Positions 16,718 to 25,674 of a stretch of DNA of 64,000 nt are shown piece after piece. Source of the stretch: Clostridium oryzae. GTDB taxonomy: Bacteria; Bacillota; Clostridia; Clostridiales; Clostridiaceae. Position numbers and translations under genes: made by a program. The stretch is from assembly GCF_002029235.1 (NCBI RefSeq), contig NZ_MZGV01000001.1:273291-337290 (forward strand), written 5' to 3'. Positions within the stretch are counted from its first letter, which is position 1; every line of letters starts with the position of its first letter. Under the pieces are notes generated by a model that saw only the letters and a program-made list of their open reading frames with translations, did no database searches and was not told the origin of the DNA.

Positions 16718-17596
16718 CTAATAAAATTTACCGGTATGAGCATCCCTGAATTTTGTTGCGGAAGTATTATAGTATTTTCTGAATAGACGACTGAAATAAT
16801 TTACACTATCAAAGCCGCATTTAATTGCGATTTCGGTAATGTTTAAGTTTGTTTGCTCTAGAAAATAAGCAGCTTTTTCAAGTCTTACCCCATTTATGTA
16901 ATCTGTTGTGGTTTTTCCGGTTAGTTGTTTAAATGTTCTGCAAAAATGGTAAGTACTTATATTAACACTGTCAGCCAGTTGCCTTAAGCTGATTTTTTCG
17001 GCGTAATTCTTTTCAATTATCTGAAAAACTTCTTCAAATCGTTTTAAATTTCGGGTTCTCTCAGCAAGCTCATTTTCAGTCAAAATTTTACTAACATACC
17101 CGCGCAGTAACAACACAATTAATTGATAGCTTGCTGCTTTTATGGCAAGCTCGTAGCCAGTCTCTTTTGTAGAATATTCCTGAAGAATCCTTGTGATACA
17201 ATCCAATATTTGTACATCGCTTTCAATCATATTTCGAAAGGCAATTCGGTTCAGAGCTAATGGTGCAAGATATTTTGTCTGCAGCAAATCAACCTGATTA
17301 CTGAAAAGAAAGGAGGGGGCAATACGTATCATATAAAATGCAAGGTCGTCGGAAAGACTTTCCACATAGTGTAATTCGTTGCTATTTGCTAAAGCAATGT
17401 TGCCTGGAGACACTTGAAAACGGTTTTTGCCGCATTCAAGAATTGCCCTGCCTTCAATAAAATAATAGATCTGAAGGTGCTCGTGCCAGTGCATTTTAAA
17501 GTTTTGGCCATGTTTAATATCATTTTTTAAAAAAATATCGATGCTTAAATCTTCGTCCGGCATCTTCCTGCTAAAATAAGTACTTTTATCTTCCAT
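16718..17596 (-). CDS. AraC-family regulator with N-terminal cupin
   Basis: The 292-residue protein has a cupin-like sensor domain ('MHWHEHLQIYYFIEGRAILE', first 100 residues) and the two AraC helix-turn-helix motifs at about 190-285 ('ISLRQLADSVNISTYHFCRT', 'NITEIAIKCGFDSVNYFSRL'). It is divergent from the MFS exporter gene, with 143 bp between the coding regions, and so probably controls it. GAGGTG lies five bases before the ATG. The inducer is unknown. Confidence 0.87.
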   Translation of the reverse strand: MEDKSTYFSRKMPDEDLSIDIFLKNDIKHGQNFKMHWHEHLQIYYFIEGRAILECGKNRFQVSPGNIALANSNELHYVESLSDDLAFYMIRIAPSFLFSNQVDLLQTKYLAPLALNRIAFRNMIESDVQILDCITRILQEYSTKETGYELAIKAASYQLIVLLLRGYVSKILTENELAERTRNLKRFEEVFQIIEKNYAEKISLRQLADSVNISTYHFCRTFKQLTGKTTTDYINGVRLEKAAYFLEQTNLNITEIAIKCGFDSVNYFSRLFRKYYNTSATKFRDAHTGKFY

Positions 17597-17739
17597 TCAT
17601 TCACCTCATATCAATATTGTGCAAAAAATGAGCAACTCAGTTCTTGCTGTTGTATGTTTATAAGGCTATTATAGGATAAGCGATTATAATTGTAAATAGC
17701 AAAATAATACTAACTAAAATGGAAAGAGAGGTACTTAAT

Positions 17740-19185
17740 ATGCAGGAACAAGTTTTAGGTAATAACAATAAAAAAGGGATTACGTTGTTTGTTGTTGTGG
17801 CGATGTCTTTTATGGCTACACTTGACTCTAGTATTGTAAATGTTGCATTGCCTGTGATGTCTAGTAAAATGAATGTTCCGCTATCATCAATTGAATGGGT
17901 AGTTGCAGGCTATTCTATTATTATATGTTCCACTCTTCTTTTCTTTGGAAGGCTTGGAGATATCATGGGAAAATCAAGAGTATTCCAAATTGGAACTGTT
18001 TTATTTACTATAGCATCCTTGTTGTGTGGGCTGTGTCATTCCTTCATACCGCTTATTGTTTGCCGTTTTGTGCAAGGAATTGGAGCTTCCGCCTATATGG
18101 CAAACAATCAAGGTATTATCACAGAATTATATTCAAAAGAAGGACGTGGAAAAGCACTTGGTATTTTAGTTGCGGCAGTTGCCCTTGGAACCATGATTGG
18201 ACCTCCAACCGGTGGATTTATTGTATCAGCTCTTAACTGGAATTTCATTTTTTGGATCAATATGCCAATTGGTATTTTTGTCTTTTTATTAGGACTAAAA
18301 TATTTACCAAGGAGTACAAAAAATAACGAACAAATGGACAAAGCGGGTGCTGTCCTCCTGTTTGGTGGAACATTGCTATTGTTTACGGCTCTGATTGAAG
18401 CACAAAGAACAGGATTTACAAATTTGTACATCTTGGCGGCAATCTTTTTGTCTATAATTCTAATTGTATTATTTATCAGGTTGGAGAAGAAACATAAACA
18501 GCCGCTTCTTGCATTAAAAATATTTAGAAACGTTCAATTTTCACTAAATCTTATCTGTGCATTTACTTTATTTGTTTGTATTGCTGCATCTATTATTCTA
18601 ATACCATTTTATCTTCAGGATACACTGAAACTGACACCAGCGCAGGCTGGACTGTTTATGATGCTGTCTCCGCTGATTTTGGCAGTGCTTTCCCCAGTAT
18701 GTGGAGCTATCTCAGATAAGATTGGAGCAGAAGTGATGACTATGACAGGACTTTTGCTTATGGGAACAGGTTTTTTCCTTATGTCACGGCTTAGCGAGTA
18801 TTCCTCAATTGTACTTTGCGCTGTTTTTGTTTCTGTTATAGCCGTCGGACAAGCACTATTTCAGCCAGCCAATAACTCGTTGATTATGTCCACTTGCCCT
18901 AGAGATAAATTTGGAATAGTTGGCAGTGTAAATTCACTTGTTAGAAATCTAGGGCAGATTGTAGGAATAACAACATCAACAACATTATTGTATTATTTTA
19001 TGAGCAAAAAGTTAAATTACCGCGTTTTTGACTATGTAAAAGGAAGAAATGACGTATTCGTCTACGGAATGAAAAATGTTTACCTCATACTGGTGGCTAT
19101 TTGCTGTCTTGGGGCTGTATTTACGGCATTTAGGCTTTTTAAGGTAAGAAGGCAAAACAGAATAATCGGTGAAACAAATGATTAA
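17740..19185 (+). CDS. MFS drug exporter, DHA2 (EmrB/QacA) family, 14 membrane helices
   Basis: The protein has 481 residues from ATG 17740; GAGAGG (17726-17731) sits eight bases upstream, whereas the in-frame ATG at 17719 has no Shine-Dalgarno. Helix 1 holds the DHA2 signature 'LDSSIVNVALPVM'. The loop 2-3 motif A is 'FFGRLGDIMGKSRVF', and motif C 'GILVAAVALGTMIGPPTGG' marks drug/H+ antiporters. About 14 hydrophobic helices can be counted. It is expected to export amphipathic drugs or metabolites across the cytoplasmic membrane using the proton gradient. The divergent AraC gene is the likely regulator. Confidence 0.87.
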   Translation: MQEQVLGNNNKKGITLFVVVAMSFMATLDSSIVNVALPVMSSKMNVPLSSIEWVVAGYSIIICSTLLFFGRLGDIMGKSRVFQIGTVLFTIASLLCGLCHSFIPLIVCRFVQGIGASAYMANNQGIITELYSKEGRGKALGILVAAVALGTMIGPPTGGFIVSALNWNFIFWINMPIGIFVFLLGLKYLPRSTKNNEQMDKAGAVLLFGGTLLLFTALIEAQRTGFTNLYILAAIFLSIILIVLFIRLEKKHKQPLLALKIFRNVQFSLNLICAFTLFVCIAASIILIPFYLQDTLKLTPAQAGLFMMLSPLILAVLSPVCGAISDKIGAEVMTMTGLLLMGTGFFLMSRLSEYSSIVLCAVFVSVIAVGQALFQPANNSLIMSTCPRDKFGIVGSVNSLVRNLGQIVGITTSTTLLYYFMSKKLNYRVFDYVKGRNDVFVYGMKNVYLILVAICCLGAVFTAFRLFKVRRQNRIIGETND

Positions 19186-19222
19186 AGCTTTCTATTACAG
19201 CTTAAGCCTTTATTGGTGATAC

Positions 19223-20137
19223 TTATATCTTACTTTCATCCTTTAGCCTTATATAATTTGAGGGAGTAAGTCCAGTAATCTTTTTGAAAAGCTTGCTAAA
19301 GTAATAGGGATCATCAATTCCTACTAAGTATCCAACTTCAGAAATTTTTAAAGGAGTAGCGTCTAAAAGGTCCTTTGCACGATTTATTCTTATAGTATTT
19401 AAATAATTTAATATGGTATAACCGGTCATTTGTTGAAAAACTCTATTTAAGTAGTCATAGTTTGACTCAAAGTTTTGTTCAATATCTGCGCTGGTTATTT
19501 TATTCTGATAATTGGAGTTTAGATAATGCTGAATATTACGACATTTTACAAAAGCTTTTGAAAATTGTGGTTGAGAGTTTTCTATATTAGCGGAGATATA
19601 ATCTCTACTTATTTTTATAAACATTTCTAAAAGCTTTAAAGAAGCCATTCTTTTATAACCTTCATACTTATGATAATAATCACTATCTGCACTTACCAGT
19701 AAAGACATTAATTCATTTTCATCTCTATAGTGATACTGTTTTGGTAAATAAAATTCAGGCCCTGTGTCAGACACCTCACTAAGGTACTCACTATGAAGGG
19801 AAGCTTTCCTTTTATCAATAAGCTTTTTGGATATTTCTTCATAAGAATTGTTGTTTAAACACTTAATTTTTGGGTGTTTAAAGTGTATATAATAATAAAA
19901 ACAGGGAGCCTCTTTGTATCCGTAATGTTCAATATTTGGCTCCAAAAGCAAAATATCGCCTTTAGTTAAGTGATATTCTATAGTTCCTTCTTTAATATAT
20001 AGCTCTCCGCTTTTAACAATATATAAAATATATTCATTGATAGTTCTGTTAAAATGTTTCCAAGGTTTTATGTAATCTATATGTCCTATTAGCCTTACTG
20101 ATGGAACAATACTTGTATCTATTGATAGTAAGTTCAT
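19223..20137 (-). CDS. AraC-family regulator, probable regulator of the adjacent dextran/isomaltooligosaccharide locus
   Basis: The 304-residue protein has an N-terminal cupin-like sensor ('EYILYIVKSGELYIKEG', 'GDILLLEPNIEHYGY') and a C-terminal AraC domain at about 200-298 (second helix-turn-helix 'ISEVGYLVGIDDPYYFSKLF'). It is divergent from the sugar-binding-protein gene across a 627-bp intergenic region. That position and the sugar-enzyme context make it the likely regulator of the importer and GH66/GH15 genes. GGAGG lies six bases before the ATG. Direct evidence for its binding site is lacking. Confidence 0.85.
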   Translation of the reverse strand: MNLLSIDTSIVPSVRLIGHIDYIKPWKHFNRTINEYILYIVKSGELYIKEGTIEYHLTKGDILLLEPNIEHYGYKEAPCFYYYIHFKHPKIKCLNNNSYEEISKKLIDKRKASLHSEYLSEVSDTGPEFYLPKQYHYRDENELMSLLVSADSDYYHKYEGYKRMASLKLLEMFIKISRDYISANIENSQPQFSKAFVKCRNIQHYLNSNYQNKITSADIEQNFESNYDYLNRVFQQMTGYTILNYLNTIRINRAKDLLDATPLKISEVGYLVGIDDPYYFSKLFKKITGLTPSNYIRLKDESKI

Positions 20138-20540
20138 GTAAAACCTCCAATGTTATTAAAGCTGTGTCACTTCAATATTAATCATATATTTTTAAAACCT
20201 AGGCTCTGAGCTTAGAAAAAGTTTATAAATGATTTTATACTTGAGTGGTACATCTTTAAAAGTCGCTATTGTACAAAAAAAGTATAAATTATACATTTAA
20301 TAATATTATAGTACAGATTAAAATAATGTTAAAGATAGACAATAAATTAAAATAAAACTGTTTAGATAAATTTAATAGAGAGGTTAGTTTGAAAGATATG
20401 CAGTACTATAGGAATAGATAATAATCCTATGCTAACTATGCAAACGGTTTCGCAATGCGTTAACGTTTACATAAACATGGAAGAAAGAAAATAAATTCTT
20501 GTGTGGCCAATTAAAGAGGGATTGAGAAATAAAGCTATAT
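20138..20540. other. Intergenic region without a gene
   Basis: A/T-rich divergent promoter region between the AraC gene and the sugar-importer operon. It contains a palindromic GTATAAATTATAC near 20282-20294 and the two LacI/CcpA-like boxes annotated separately. I found no credible reading frame; no promoter pair with correct spacing was convincing. Confidence 0.5.
20439..20470 (+). promoter_or_regulatory. CcpA/LacI-type operator boxes upstream of the sugar importer
   Basis: TGCAAACGGTTTCG (20439-20452) matches 12 of 14 positions of the catabolite-responsive element as I know it (TGWAANCGNTNWCA), differing at positions 3 and 14. Right after it comes GCGTTAACGTTTAC (20457-20470), a second box with an AACGTT core. 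They lie about 300 bp before the binding-protein gene. Carbon catabolite control by CcpA is the natural reading; a local LacI-type protein is the alternative. Confidence 0.5.
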
Positions 20541-20658
20541 CTATATAAGTTGTGAAAGTTCTAATACATTCTGACTTCTAAAAGATCTTAGGGTCGAACC
20601 GATTCAGCAGTGATATTTTAGAAGCCATAATGTAAGAACTTTATTGCAACTTATATAG
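20541..20658. mobile_element. MITE-like inverted-repeat element, family C copy 2
   Basis: This 118-bp element is bounded by a perfect 12-bp terminal inverted repeat: CTATATAAGTTG (20541-20552) and CAACTTATATAG (20647-20658). Inside, GTGAAAGTTCTAA... and the reverse of ...TAAGAACTTTATT continue the imperfect pairing, then CTTCTAAAAGATC pairs with GATATTTTAGAAG around the core GGGTCGAACC. It is the reverse orientation of copy 1 and lacks that copy's nested central hairpin of about 90 bp. Confidence 0.7.
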
Positions 20659-20689
20659 CATTAATTTAGTGAAATCCTTTTTTGATATA

Positions 20690-20731
20690 GCTTTCAAATC
20701 TTGAAGCTTAAAAGCTTCAAGGTTTGAAAGC
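20690..20731 (+). repeat. 20-bp stem hairpin in the 5' leader of the sugar-binding-protein gene
   Basis: GCTTTCAAATCTTGAAGCTT (20690-20709) pairs with the segment at 20712-20731 over 20 bp with a single G-T pair and a tiny A-rich loop. It ends 33 bases before the ATG and 20 bases before the GGGGGA ribosome binding site. No U-tract follows, so it is more likely an mRNA 5' stabiliser or regulatory stem than a terminator. Confidence 0.6.
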
Positions 20732-20764
20732 GATTAATAATAACAAACTATAGGGGGATAGGAA

Positions 20765-22060
20765 ATGAAAAGTAAAAAAGTAATTGCATTAATTTTAACA
20801 GAGCTTATGACTTTTTCCTTGTTAGCAGGCTGTGGAGGCAAAGCTGCAGATACTAGTAGACAAGGCTCTGCAGGAGCTACTAAAGATTTAACCAAGCTAA
20901 AAGGTGAAATTGAAATGTGGAGCACCTTTACAGATGCAGAAAATAAGGTGTTGAAAGAAAAAATACTTCCCGCATTTAACAAAGTCTATCCAGATATCAA
21001 AGTAAAGATTACACCGATGCCTAGCGGGGATGACTATAAGAAACAGATTCTTCAAGGAGCTATGAGCGGGACTACTCCTGATCTTGCTAGAACTGATATT
21101 GTGGATGTTGCTCAATATGCATCACAAGATTATTTAGAGCCAGTAGATAATATGCCTGACTTTGATGATTTAAAGAAAGAAGTCTATGAAGGACCAATGA
21201 GTACTAATTATTACAATGGTCATTATTATGGTATACCGATTGATACAAATACGAAGATAGCTATATACAATAAAGCCATACTGAATAAAGGAGGTTTTAA
21301 AGAAGCCCCTAAGACTATGGATGAATTTGAACAATATGCAGCTAAGGCTAAAGAGGACAATGTAGCTGGTATAGGTATAGCTGGTACAGAGTCTTGGGCT
21401 ATATCACCTTATTTTTTATCTTTGGGTGGCAAGTTTACAGATGATAAGAACACAAAGGCTTCTGGATACTTAAACAGTGATTCTAGTATTAAAGCTCTTG
21501 AAAAGATAGTTGAATGGAAAAATAATGGCTATACGGCTAAGAGCATACTTGGAGGAGAAGGTACTTGGGAAGGCTTTAATGCAGGGCACTATGGAATGAT
21601 TGATGAGGGCCCATGGTGGTATCCGGCAAACAAAAATCAAAAAAAAGTTAAGGATAATGTAATTTTTGCTCAAATTCCGAAGGGTGATGGAGGAAGTGTT
21701 TCAGTAGTAGGAGGAGAAGATACTGTAATATTTAAGAATTCCAAGAGCAAAGAACAGGCATATGCTTTTGCAAAATTTTTAGCTTCTGATGATGCTCAAA
21801 CTATTTTTACAACAGACCTTGGTATGATGCCCGTTAATACAAAAACTGCAAAGAAATCAGTGGTTACTAATAATGCAATATTGAAAATATATATGGATCA
21901 GCTTAATTCAACATGGGCTAGAACTCCAAATCCAAAGTGGGCAGACATATCAAATGTAATTAAAGAGGACTTTGAACTAGCAATAAGAAACAAGAAGAGT
22001 GCTAAGGATGCCTTGGATGATGCTGCGAAGAAAGTAGATTCCTTACTATCAAGTAAGTAA
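20765..22060 (+). CDS. ABC transporter sugar-binding lipoprotein
   Basis: The 431-residue protein has a lipoprotein signal peptide ending in the lipobox LLAGC (cysteine about residue 23) followed by a G/A/S linker. The mature part is a family 1 extracellular solute-binding protein ('IEMWSTFTDAENKVLKEKIL', '...TPDLARTDIVDVAQYAS') of the type that binds malto- or isomalto-oligosaccharides. It is anchored on the outer face of the membrane and delivers substrate to the permeases encoded next. GGGGGATAGG precedes the ATG. The neighbouring GH66 and GH15 genes suggest that the ligand is a cyclic or linear isomaltooligosaccharide (inference). Confidence 0.87.
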   Translation: MKSKKVIALILTELMTFSLLAGCGGKAADTSRQGSAGATKDLTKLKGEIEMWSTFTDAENKVLKEKILPAFNKVYPDIKVKITPMPSGDDYKKQILQGAMSGTTPDLARTDIVDVAQYASQDYLEPVDNMPDFDDLKKEVYEGPMSTNYYNGHYYGIPIDTNTKIAIYNKAILNKGGFKEAPKTMDEFEQYAAKAKEDNVAGIGIAGTESWAISPYFLSLGGKFTDDKNTKASGYLNSDSSIKALEKIVEWKNNGYTAKSILGGEGTWEGFNAGHYGMIDEGPWWYPANKNQKKVKDNVIFAQIPKGDGGSVSVVGGEDTVIFKNSKSKEQAYAFAKFLASDDAQTIFTTDLGMMPVNTKTAKKSVVTNNAILKIYMDQLNSTWARTPNPKWADISNVIKEDFELAIRNKKSAKDALDDAAKKVDSLLSSK

Positions 22061-22074
22061 ACTATAAAATTTTA

Positions 22075-22109
22075 GATTGAGGATTAAAGAGTAAATTTAA
22101 TCCTCAATC
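22075..22109 (+). repeat. Perfect 14-bp stem hairpin between binding-protein and permease genes
   Basis: GATTGAGGATTAAA (22075-22088) pairs exactly with TTTAATCCTCAATC (22096-22109), loop GAGTAAA. The position is the one where importer operons keep a hairpin that stabilises or partly terminates the message, so that the binding protein is made in excess over the permeases. Confidence 0.75.
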
Positions 22110-22131
22110 ATAAAAAGGGGGAGTGAAGTAC

Positions 22132-23094
22132 TTGAAAAATATCGCAGTAACTGTTTCACCTCATAGAGGTAAAAAATATAAACTTAATAAAAAAAGAAGA
22201 GAAGCATTAGAAGGATGGGCATTTGTAGGAGTTGGTTTTTTACTCTTCTTGATTTTTATAGCATATCCATTGATAAAGAATATTATGATGGCTTTTATGA
22301 ATTATAGTGTTAATCCTGACAAGCCAAGCACTTTTATAGGATTGGCAAACTTTAAGAAAGCATTCTTCCCTGGAGGAGCAATAAACGAAAGCCAGAAATT
22401 TTATTTATCACTTAGGAATACATTGCTGGCAGTAATTGTAACTGTCCCTTTTCAGTGGTTTTTAGGAATGATTATAGCAATTATCATCGAATCACTTTCA
22501 AAAGGTAAGGTGCTGTATAGATTTTTATTATATATTCCGGTTATTTCAGATTGGATAGTAGTTGCAATATTATTTAAGTATATTTTTCAAGATACTCGAG
22601 GGGCTTTAGTAAACTCTATACTTTTAAGCTTACACTTCATAAGTCAGCCGGTGTCTTGGCTTCAAAATGAGTGGACAGGAAATATAGTAATCTGGGCACT
22701 TTGTATATGGAAGGGCATTGGCTGGGTAATGATTATGTACACCGCAGCTATTCAAGACCTTCCTAAAGATATATATGAAGCTGCGGATGTAGATGGAGCT
22801 AGTAAAAGACAGCAAATGTGGAAGATTACTTTGCCGCTTCTTGCATCTAGAACTTATTTTATAATAATTAACCTTATAATAGGGGCATTTAATATAATGC
22901 TTCAGGTAATGCTCGTTACAGGAGGCGGACCAATGGGAAAAACCGATGTACTTCTAGATTATATGTACAATAAGGCTTTCTCAAGCTTTGATTTTGGATA
23001 TGCAGCAGCACTAAGTTTAATAATGTCAGTAATTTTAATAATTATTTCTACTGTACAAAGAAAAATAACTAAAGACGTAGAAATTCAGTTTTAA
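22132..23094 (+). CDS. Sugar ABC transporter permease (MalF-like)
   Basis: The protein is 320 residues from TTG 22132; AGGGGGAG (22116-22123) is eight bases upstream and overlaps the alternative GTG at 22123. Six hydrophobic helices are apparent, with the EAA loop 'EAADVDGASKRQQMWKITLP' that docks onto the ATPase. It forms the heterodimeric membrane channel with the next gene product. No ATPase gene is present in the operon, so a shared MsmK/MsiK-type ATPase encoded elsewhere must power it. The gene is separated from the binding-protein gene by a strong hairpin. Confidence 0.87.
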   Translation: MKNIAVTVSPHRGKKYKLNKKRREALEGWAFVGVGFLLFLIFIAYPLIKNIMMAFMNYSVNPDKPSTFIGLANFKKAFFPGGAINESQKFYLSLRNTLLAVIVTVPFQWFLGMIIAIIIESLSKGKVLYRFLLYIPVISDWIVVAILFKYIFQDTRGALVNSILLSLHFISQPVSWLQNEWTGNIVIWALCIWKGIGWVMIMYTAAIQDLPKDIYEAADVDGASKRQQMWKITLPLLASRTYFIIINLIIGAFNIMLQVMLVTGGGPMGKTDVLLDYMYNKAFSSFDFGYAAALSLIMSVILIIISTVQRKITKDVEIQF

Positions 23095-23108
23095 AGGAGG
23101 CGGAGAAC

Positions 23109-23942
23109 ATGGTTAGAAGTAGAGTCAAACAAGTGTTTTTGCATTTGATACTTATAGTAATGGTTATATTTGCAATATTGCCATTTCTAAATATGATAAG
23201 CACCTCATTAACACCAAGTACTTATGTTATGCCTTCAAAGCCGCAAATAATTCCTAAGCAGTTTTACTTAGGTAACTATATTAATGTCTGGAAAGGTGAA
23301 AGTTTTTCAAGATACTTTTTAAACAGTGTATTTGTAACCGTAGCAAATACTGTATTAACTATATTTATATCATCATTGTCTGGTTATGGTTTTGCAAGGC
23401 TTAATTTTCCAGGCAAGAAGATAATTTTTAATATTTATATATTCTCGCTTATGATGCCGGCTATTCTTGCTTTAGTATCACAATTTACTATCTTGCAAGG
23501 ACTGCACTTAGTTGATACTTATATTGGTTTGCTGCTTCTATATGTTAGCGGCGGAATAGCAGGAAATACCTTCTTTCTAAAAGGCTTCTTTGAGACAATC
23601 CCTAGAGAGCTAGAAGAGTCTGTGATAATGGATGGCGGTAACAAGTGGACTATATATAGAAATATAATATTGCCGCTTTCAAAGCCGGCTATAGCCACTA
23701 TGGCTATAGGATCATTTTCGGGAACCTGGATGGAAGTGTTTACAGCACTTACAGTTATTAAAACTCAGTCAAAGAGAACCCTTCCTATTGCGATAAAGCT
23801 TCTTCAAAACGGAAAAGCAACTCAGTGGGGAATTATATTTGCTGCTGCCATATTGGTTTTAATACCTGTAATAGTTATTTTTATCATATTTAATAAGCAG
23901 TTTATAAAGTCAGGTGGAAGTGAAGGAGCTGTAAAAGGTTAA
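23109..23942 (+). CDS. Sugar ABC transporter permease (MalG-like)
   Basis: The 277-residue protein has six membrane helices and the second-permease EAA motif 'EESVIMDGGNKWTIYRNIIL'. The C-terminal tail is short, ending 'GGSEGAVKG', a common ending in this CUT1 subfamily. AAAGGAGGCGG precedes the ATG and only 14 bases separate it from the other permease, so the two are cotranslated. It pairs with that permease in importing an oligosaccharide. Confidence 0.87.
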   Translation: MVRSRVKQVFLHLILIVMVIFAILPFLNMISTSLTPSTYVMPSKPQIIPKQFYLGNYINVWKGESFSRYFLNSVFVTVANTVLTIFISSLSGYGFARLNFPGKKIIFNIYIFSLMMPAILALVSQFTILQGLHLVDTYIGLLLLYVSGGIAGNTFFLKGFFETIPRELEESVIMDGGNKWTIYRNIILPLSKPAIATMAIGSFSGTWMEVFTALTVIKTQSKRTLPIAIKLLQNGKATQWGIIFAAAILVLIPVIVIFIIFNKQFIKSGGSEGAVKG

Positions 23943-23985
23943 TTCGATAGTGTTGCAAATAATGAAATTATAGGGGGTATTAGCA

Positions 23986-25674
23986 TTGATTATTAAAGAT
24001 ATATATCCAGCAAAAGCTCAATTTAAAAACGGAGAAAAAATAGAGATAATTGTAGAATTAGAAGGTGAAGTTGAACCTGATATGCTTAGATGTAATGTAT
24101 ATAAGCTTCATGAGCAAATTCGTACGATAGATATATTCTTATCGAATAAAGATAAAAAAGTTATATTTGAATTTGACGTAAATAATCCTGAAAACTCGCT
24201 TTCAGGCTATGGTGTTGAAGTTGAACTTCATCATGTGGATAAAGTGCTACAGACGATGAGTACGGCTTTTGATATTTTACCTTCTTGGAAGTATGCACCT
24301 AGGTATGGGTTTTTGGCTGATTTCTATGAAGATGATCTGTATGATAAGGATGACTTGAAAGAAATGAATAAATTTCATTTAAATGTAGTCCAATATTATG
24401 ATTGGATGTATAGACATCATGATTTAATACCCAAATCAGACATATTCATAGACCCTCTGCAAAGAGAGTTAAGCTTTTCAACAGTAAAAGATAAGATTAA
24501 TTTAGCTCATAAATATGGTATGGAGGCTATTGCTTATGGCGCAGTTTATGCTTCAGCATCTGAGTACTATAATAAGAACAAAGATTTAGGCATTTACAAG
24601 AATAACGGAGATATATTTGGCTTTGGTGATTTTCTTTACATTATGGATATATCTAGAGAAAATAAGTGGCATGACCATATAATTAGTGAGTTTTACAAGG
24701 TTATAAAGCTTGGGTTTGATGGAATTCATATGGACCAGTATGGATATCCCAAAGAAGCTATTAGCAGTATAGAGGGGAAAAGAGCCATAAGAAATCTTAG
24801 AGAGGATTTCCCCAATTTAATTAATGATACCAAAAGCTATATAGAAGAAAAAGGAGAAAAAGTTAGCTTAATCTTCAATGCGGTAAATAACTGGCCAGTT
24901 GAAACTGTGGCGAGATCTGAGGAAGATGCAGTTTATATAGAGGTATGGCCGCCCAATGATACTTACCAGGATTTGTATAATCTCATTACAAATGCAAAAA
25001 AGTATGCTTCAGAGAAGCAGGTTATCCTAGCCGCATATATGAGACCCTTCCTGGAAGAATTAAATATACCTTTAGAGCAGGCTGAAAATGCTACTTTGTT
25101 AACTTTAGCAACTATCTTTGCCAGTGGCGGATTTCAGCTGCTTTTAGGTGAAAATAGAGGAGTGCTCGATGATTCTTATTATCCAAAGTATAGAACTATA
25201 GAAAATGAAGAATTTATTAAAAAACTTAGGAACTACTATGATTTTATTGTCAAATATGAAGAACTTCTTTTTGATTTTGACATACTAGATACTAGTATGG
25301 TTAATACAGGTGGAATAAATGGAGAATACATGATCAAAGCGGTACAAGCTTCACCTAAAATAGAGGCAGATAAAATTTGGTCTTTAATAAAGGAAAAGCC
25401 AGGATTTAAGATTATTAACCTGGTAAACTTTAAAGGTATTAAAAACATGAACTGGAATGAACCAAAGGAAGAGCTTCCATCAAAGATAGAGGGCATAGAG
25501 ATTTCAGTGATCACCTGTAATGATGTAAAGGGTGTGTATCTAGCTTCTCCAGATTTAGAGGAAAGAAAAACTGTAGAATTAAATTTTAGTTATGTTGAAG
25601 GTGATCAAGGAAACGAGCTCAGATTTACAGTACCCGAACTTAATGTATGGGATCTAGTATATATAGCTTACTAG
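23986..25674 (+). CDS. Cytoplasmic GH66 enzyme (CITase/dextranase-like), no CBM35
   Basis: The 562-residue protein has no signal peptide. An N-terminal Ig-like domain (about 1-95) is followed by the GH66 (beta/alpha)8 barrel. The predicted nucleophile is Asp250 in 'LGFDGIHMDQYG' and the acid/base Glu319 in 'YIEVW'. It aligns along its length with the secreted GH66 enzyme encoded downstream but lacks both CBM35 modules, retaining the C-terminal beta domain. GH66 contains endodextranases and cycloisomaltooligosaccharide glucanotransferases. A cytoplasmic form behind a transporter probably opens or hydrolyses imported cyclic or linear isomaltooligosaccharides. The TTG start has GGGGG eight bases upstream. 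Confidence 0.85.
   Translation: MIIKDIYPAKAQFKNGEKIEIIVELEGEVEPDMLRCNVYKLHEQIRTIDIFLSNKDKKVIFEFDVNNPENSLSGYGVEVELHHVDKVLQTMSTAFDILPSWKYAPRYGFLADFYEDDLYDKDDLKEMNKFHLNVVQYYDWMYRHHDLIPKSDIFIDPLQRELSFSTVKDKINLAHKYGMEAIAYGAVYASASEYYNKNKDLGIYKNNGDIFGFGDFLYIMDISRENKWHDHIISEFYKVIKLGFDGIHMDQYGYPKEAISSIEGKRAIRNLREDFPNLINDTKSYIEEKGEKVSLIFNAVNNWPVETVARSEEDAVYIEVWPPNDTYQDLYNLITNAKKYASEKQVILAAYMRPFLEELNIPLEQAENATLLTLATIFASGGFQLLLGENRGVLDDSYYPKYRTIENEEFIKKLRNYYDFIVKYEELLFDFDILDTSMVNTGGINGEYMIKAVQASPKIEADKIWSLIKEKPGFKIINLVNFKGIKNMNWNEPKEELPSKIEGIEISVITCNDVKGVYLASPDLEERKTVELNFSYVEGDQGNELRFTVPELNVWDLVYIAY

Noticed and set aside
18108..18431. 107-codon minus-strand frame inside the MFS exporter gene
   Set aside because: Antisense to conserved membrane helices and motif C of the exporter; no start signal.
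20591..20604. AGGGTCGAACCGAT resembles the conserved T-box riboswitch sequence AGGGTGGNACCGCG
   Set aside because: Copy 1 of the same element carries the motif on the opposite strand relative to its downstream gene, no specifier stem was found, and none of the downstream genes concerns amino acids or tRNA charging.
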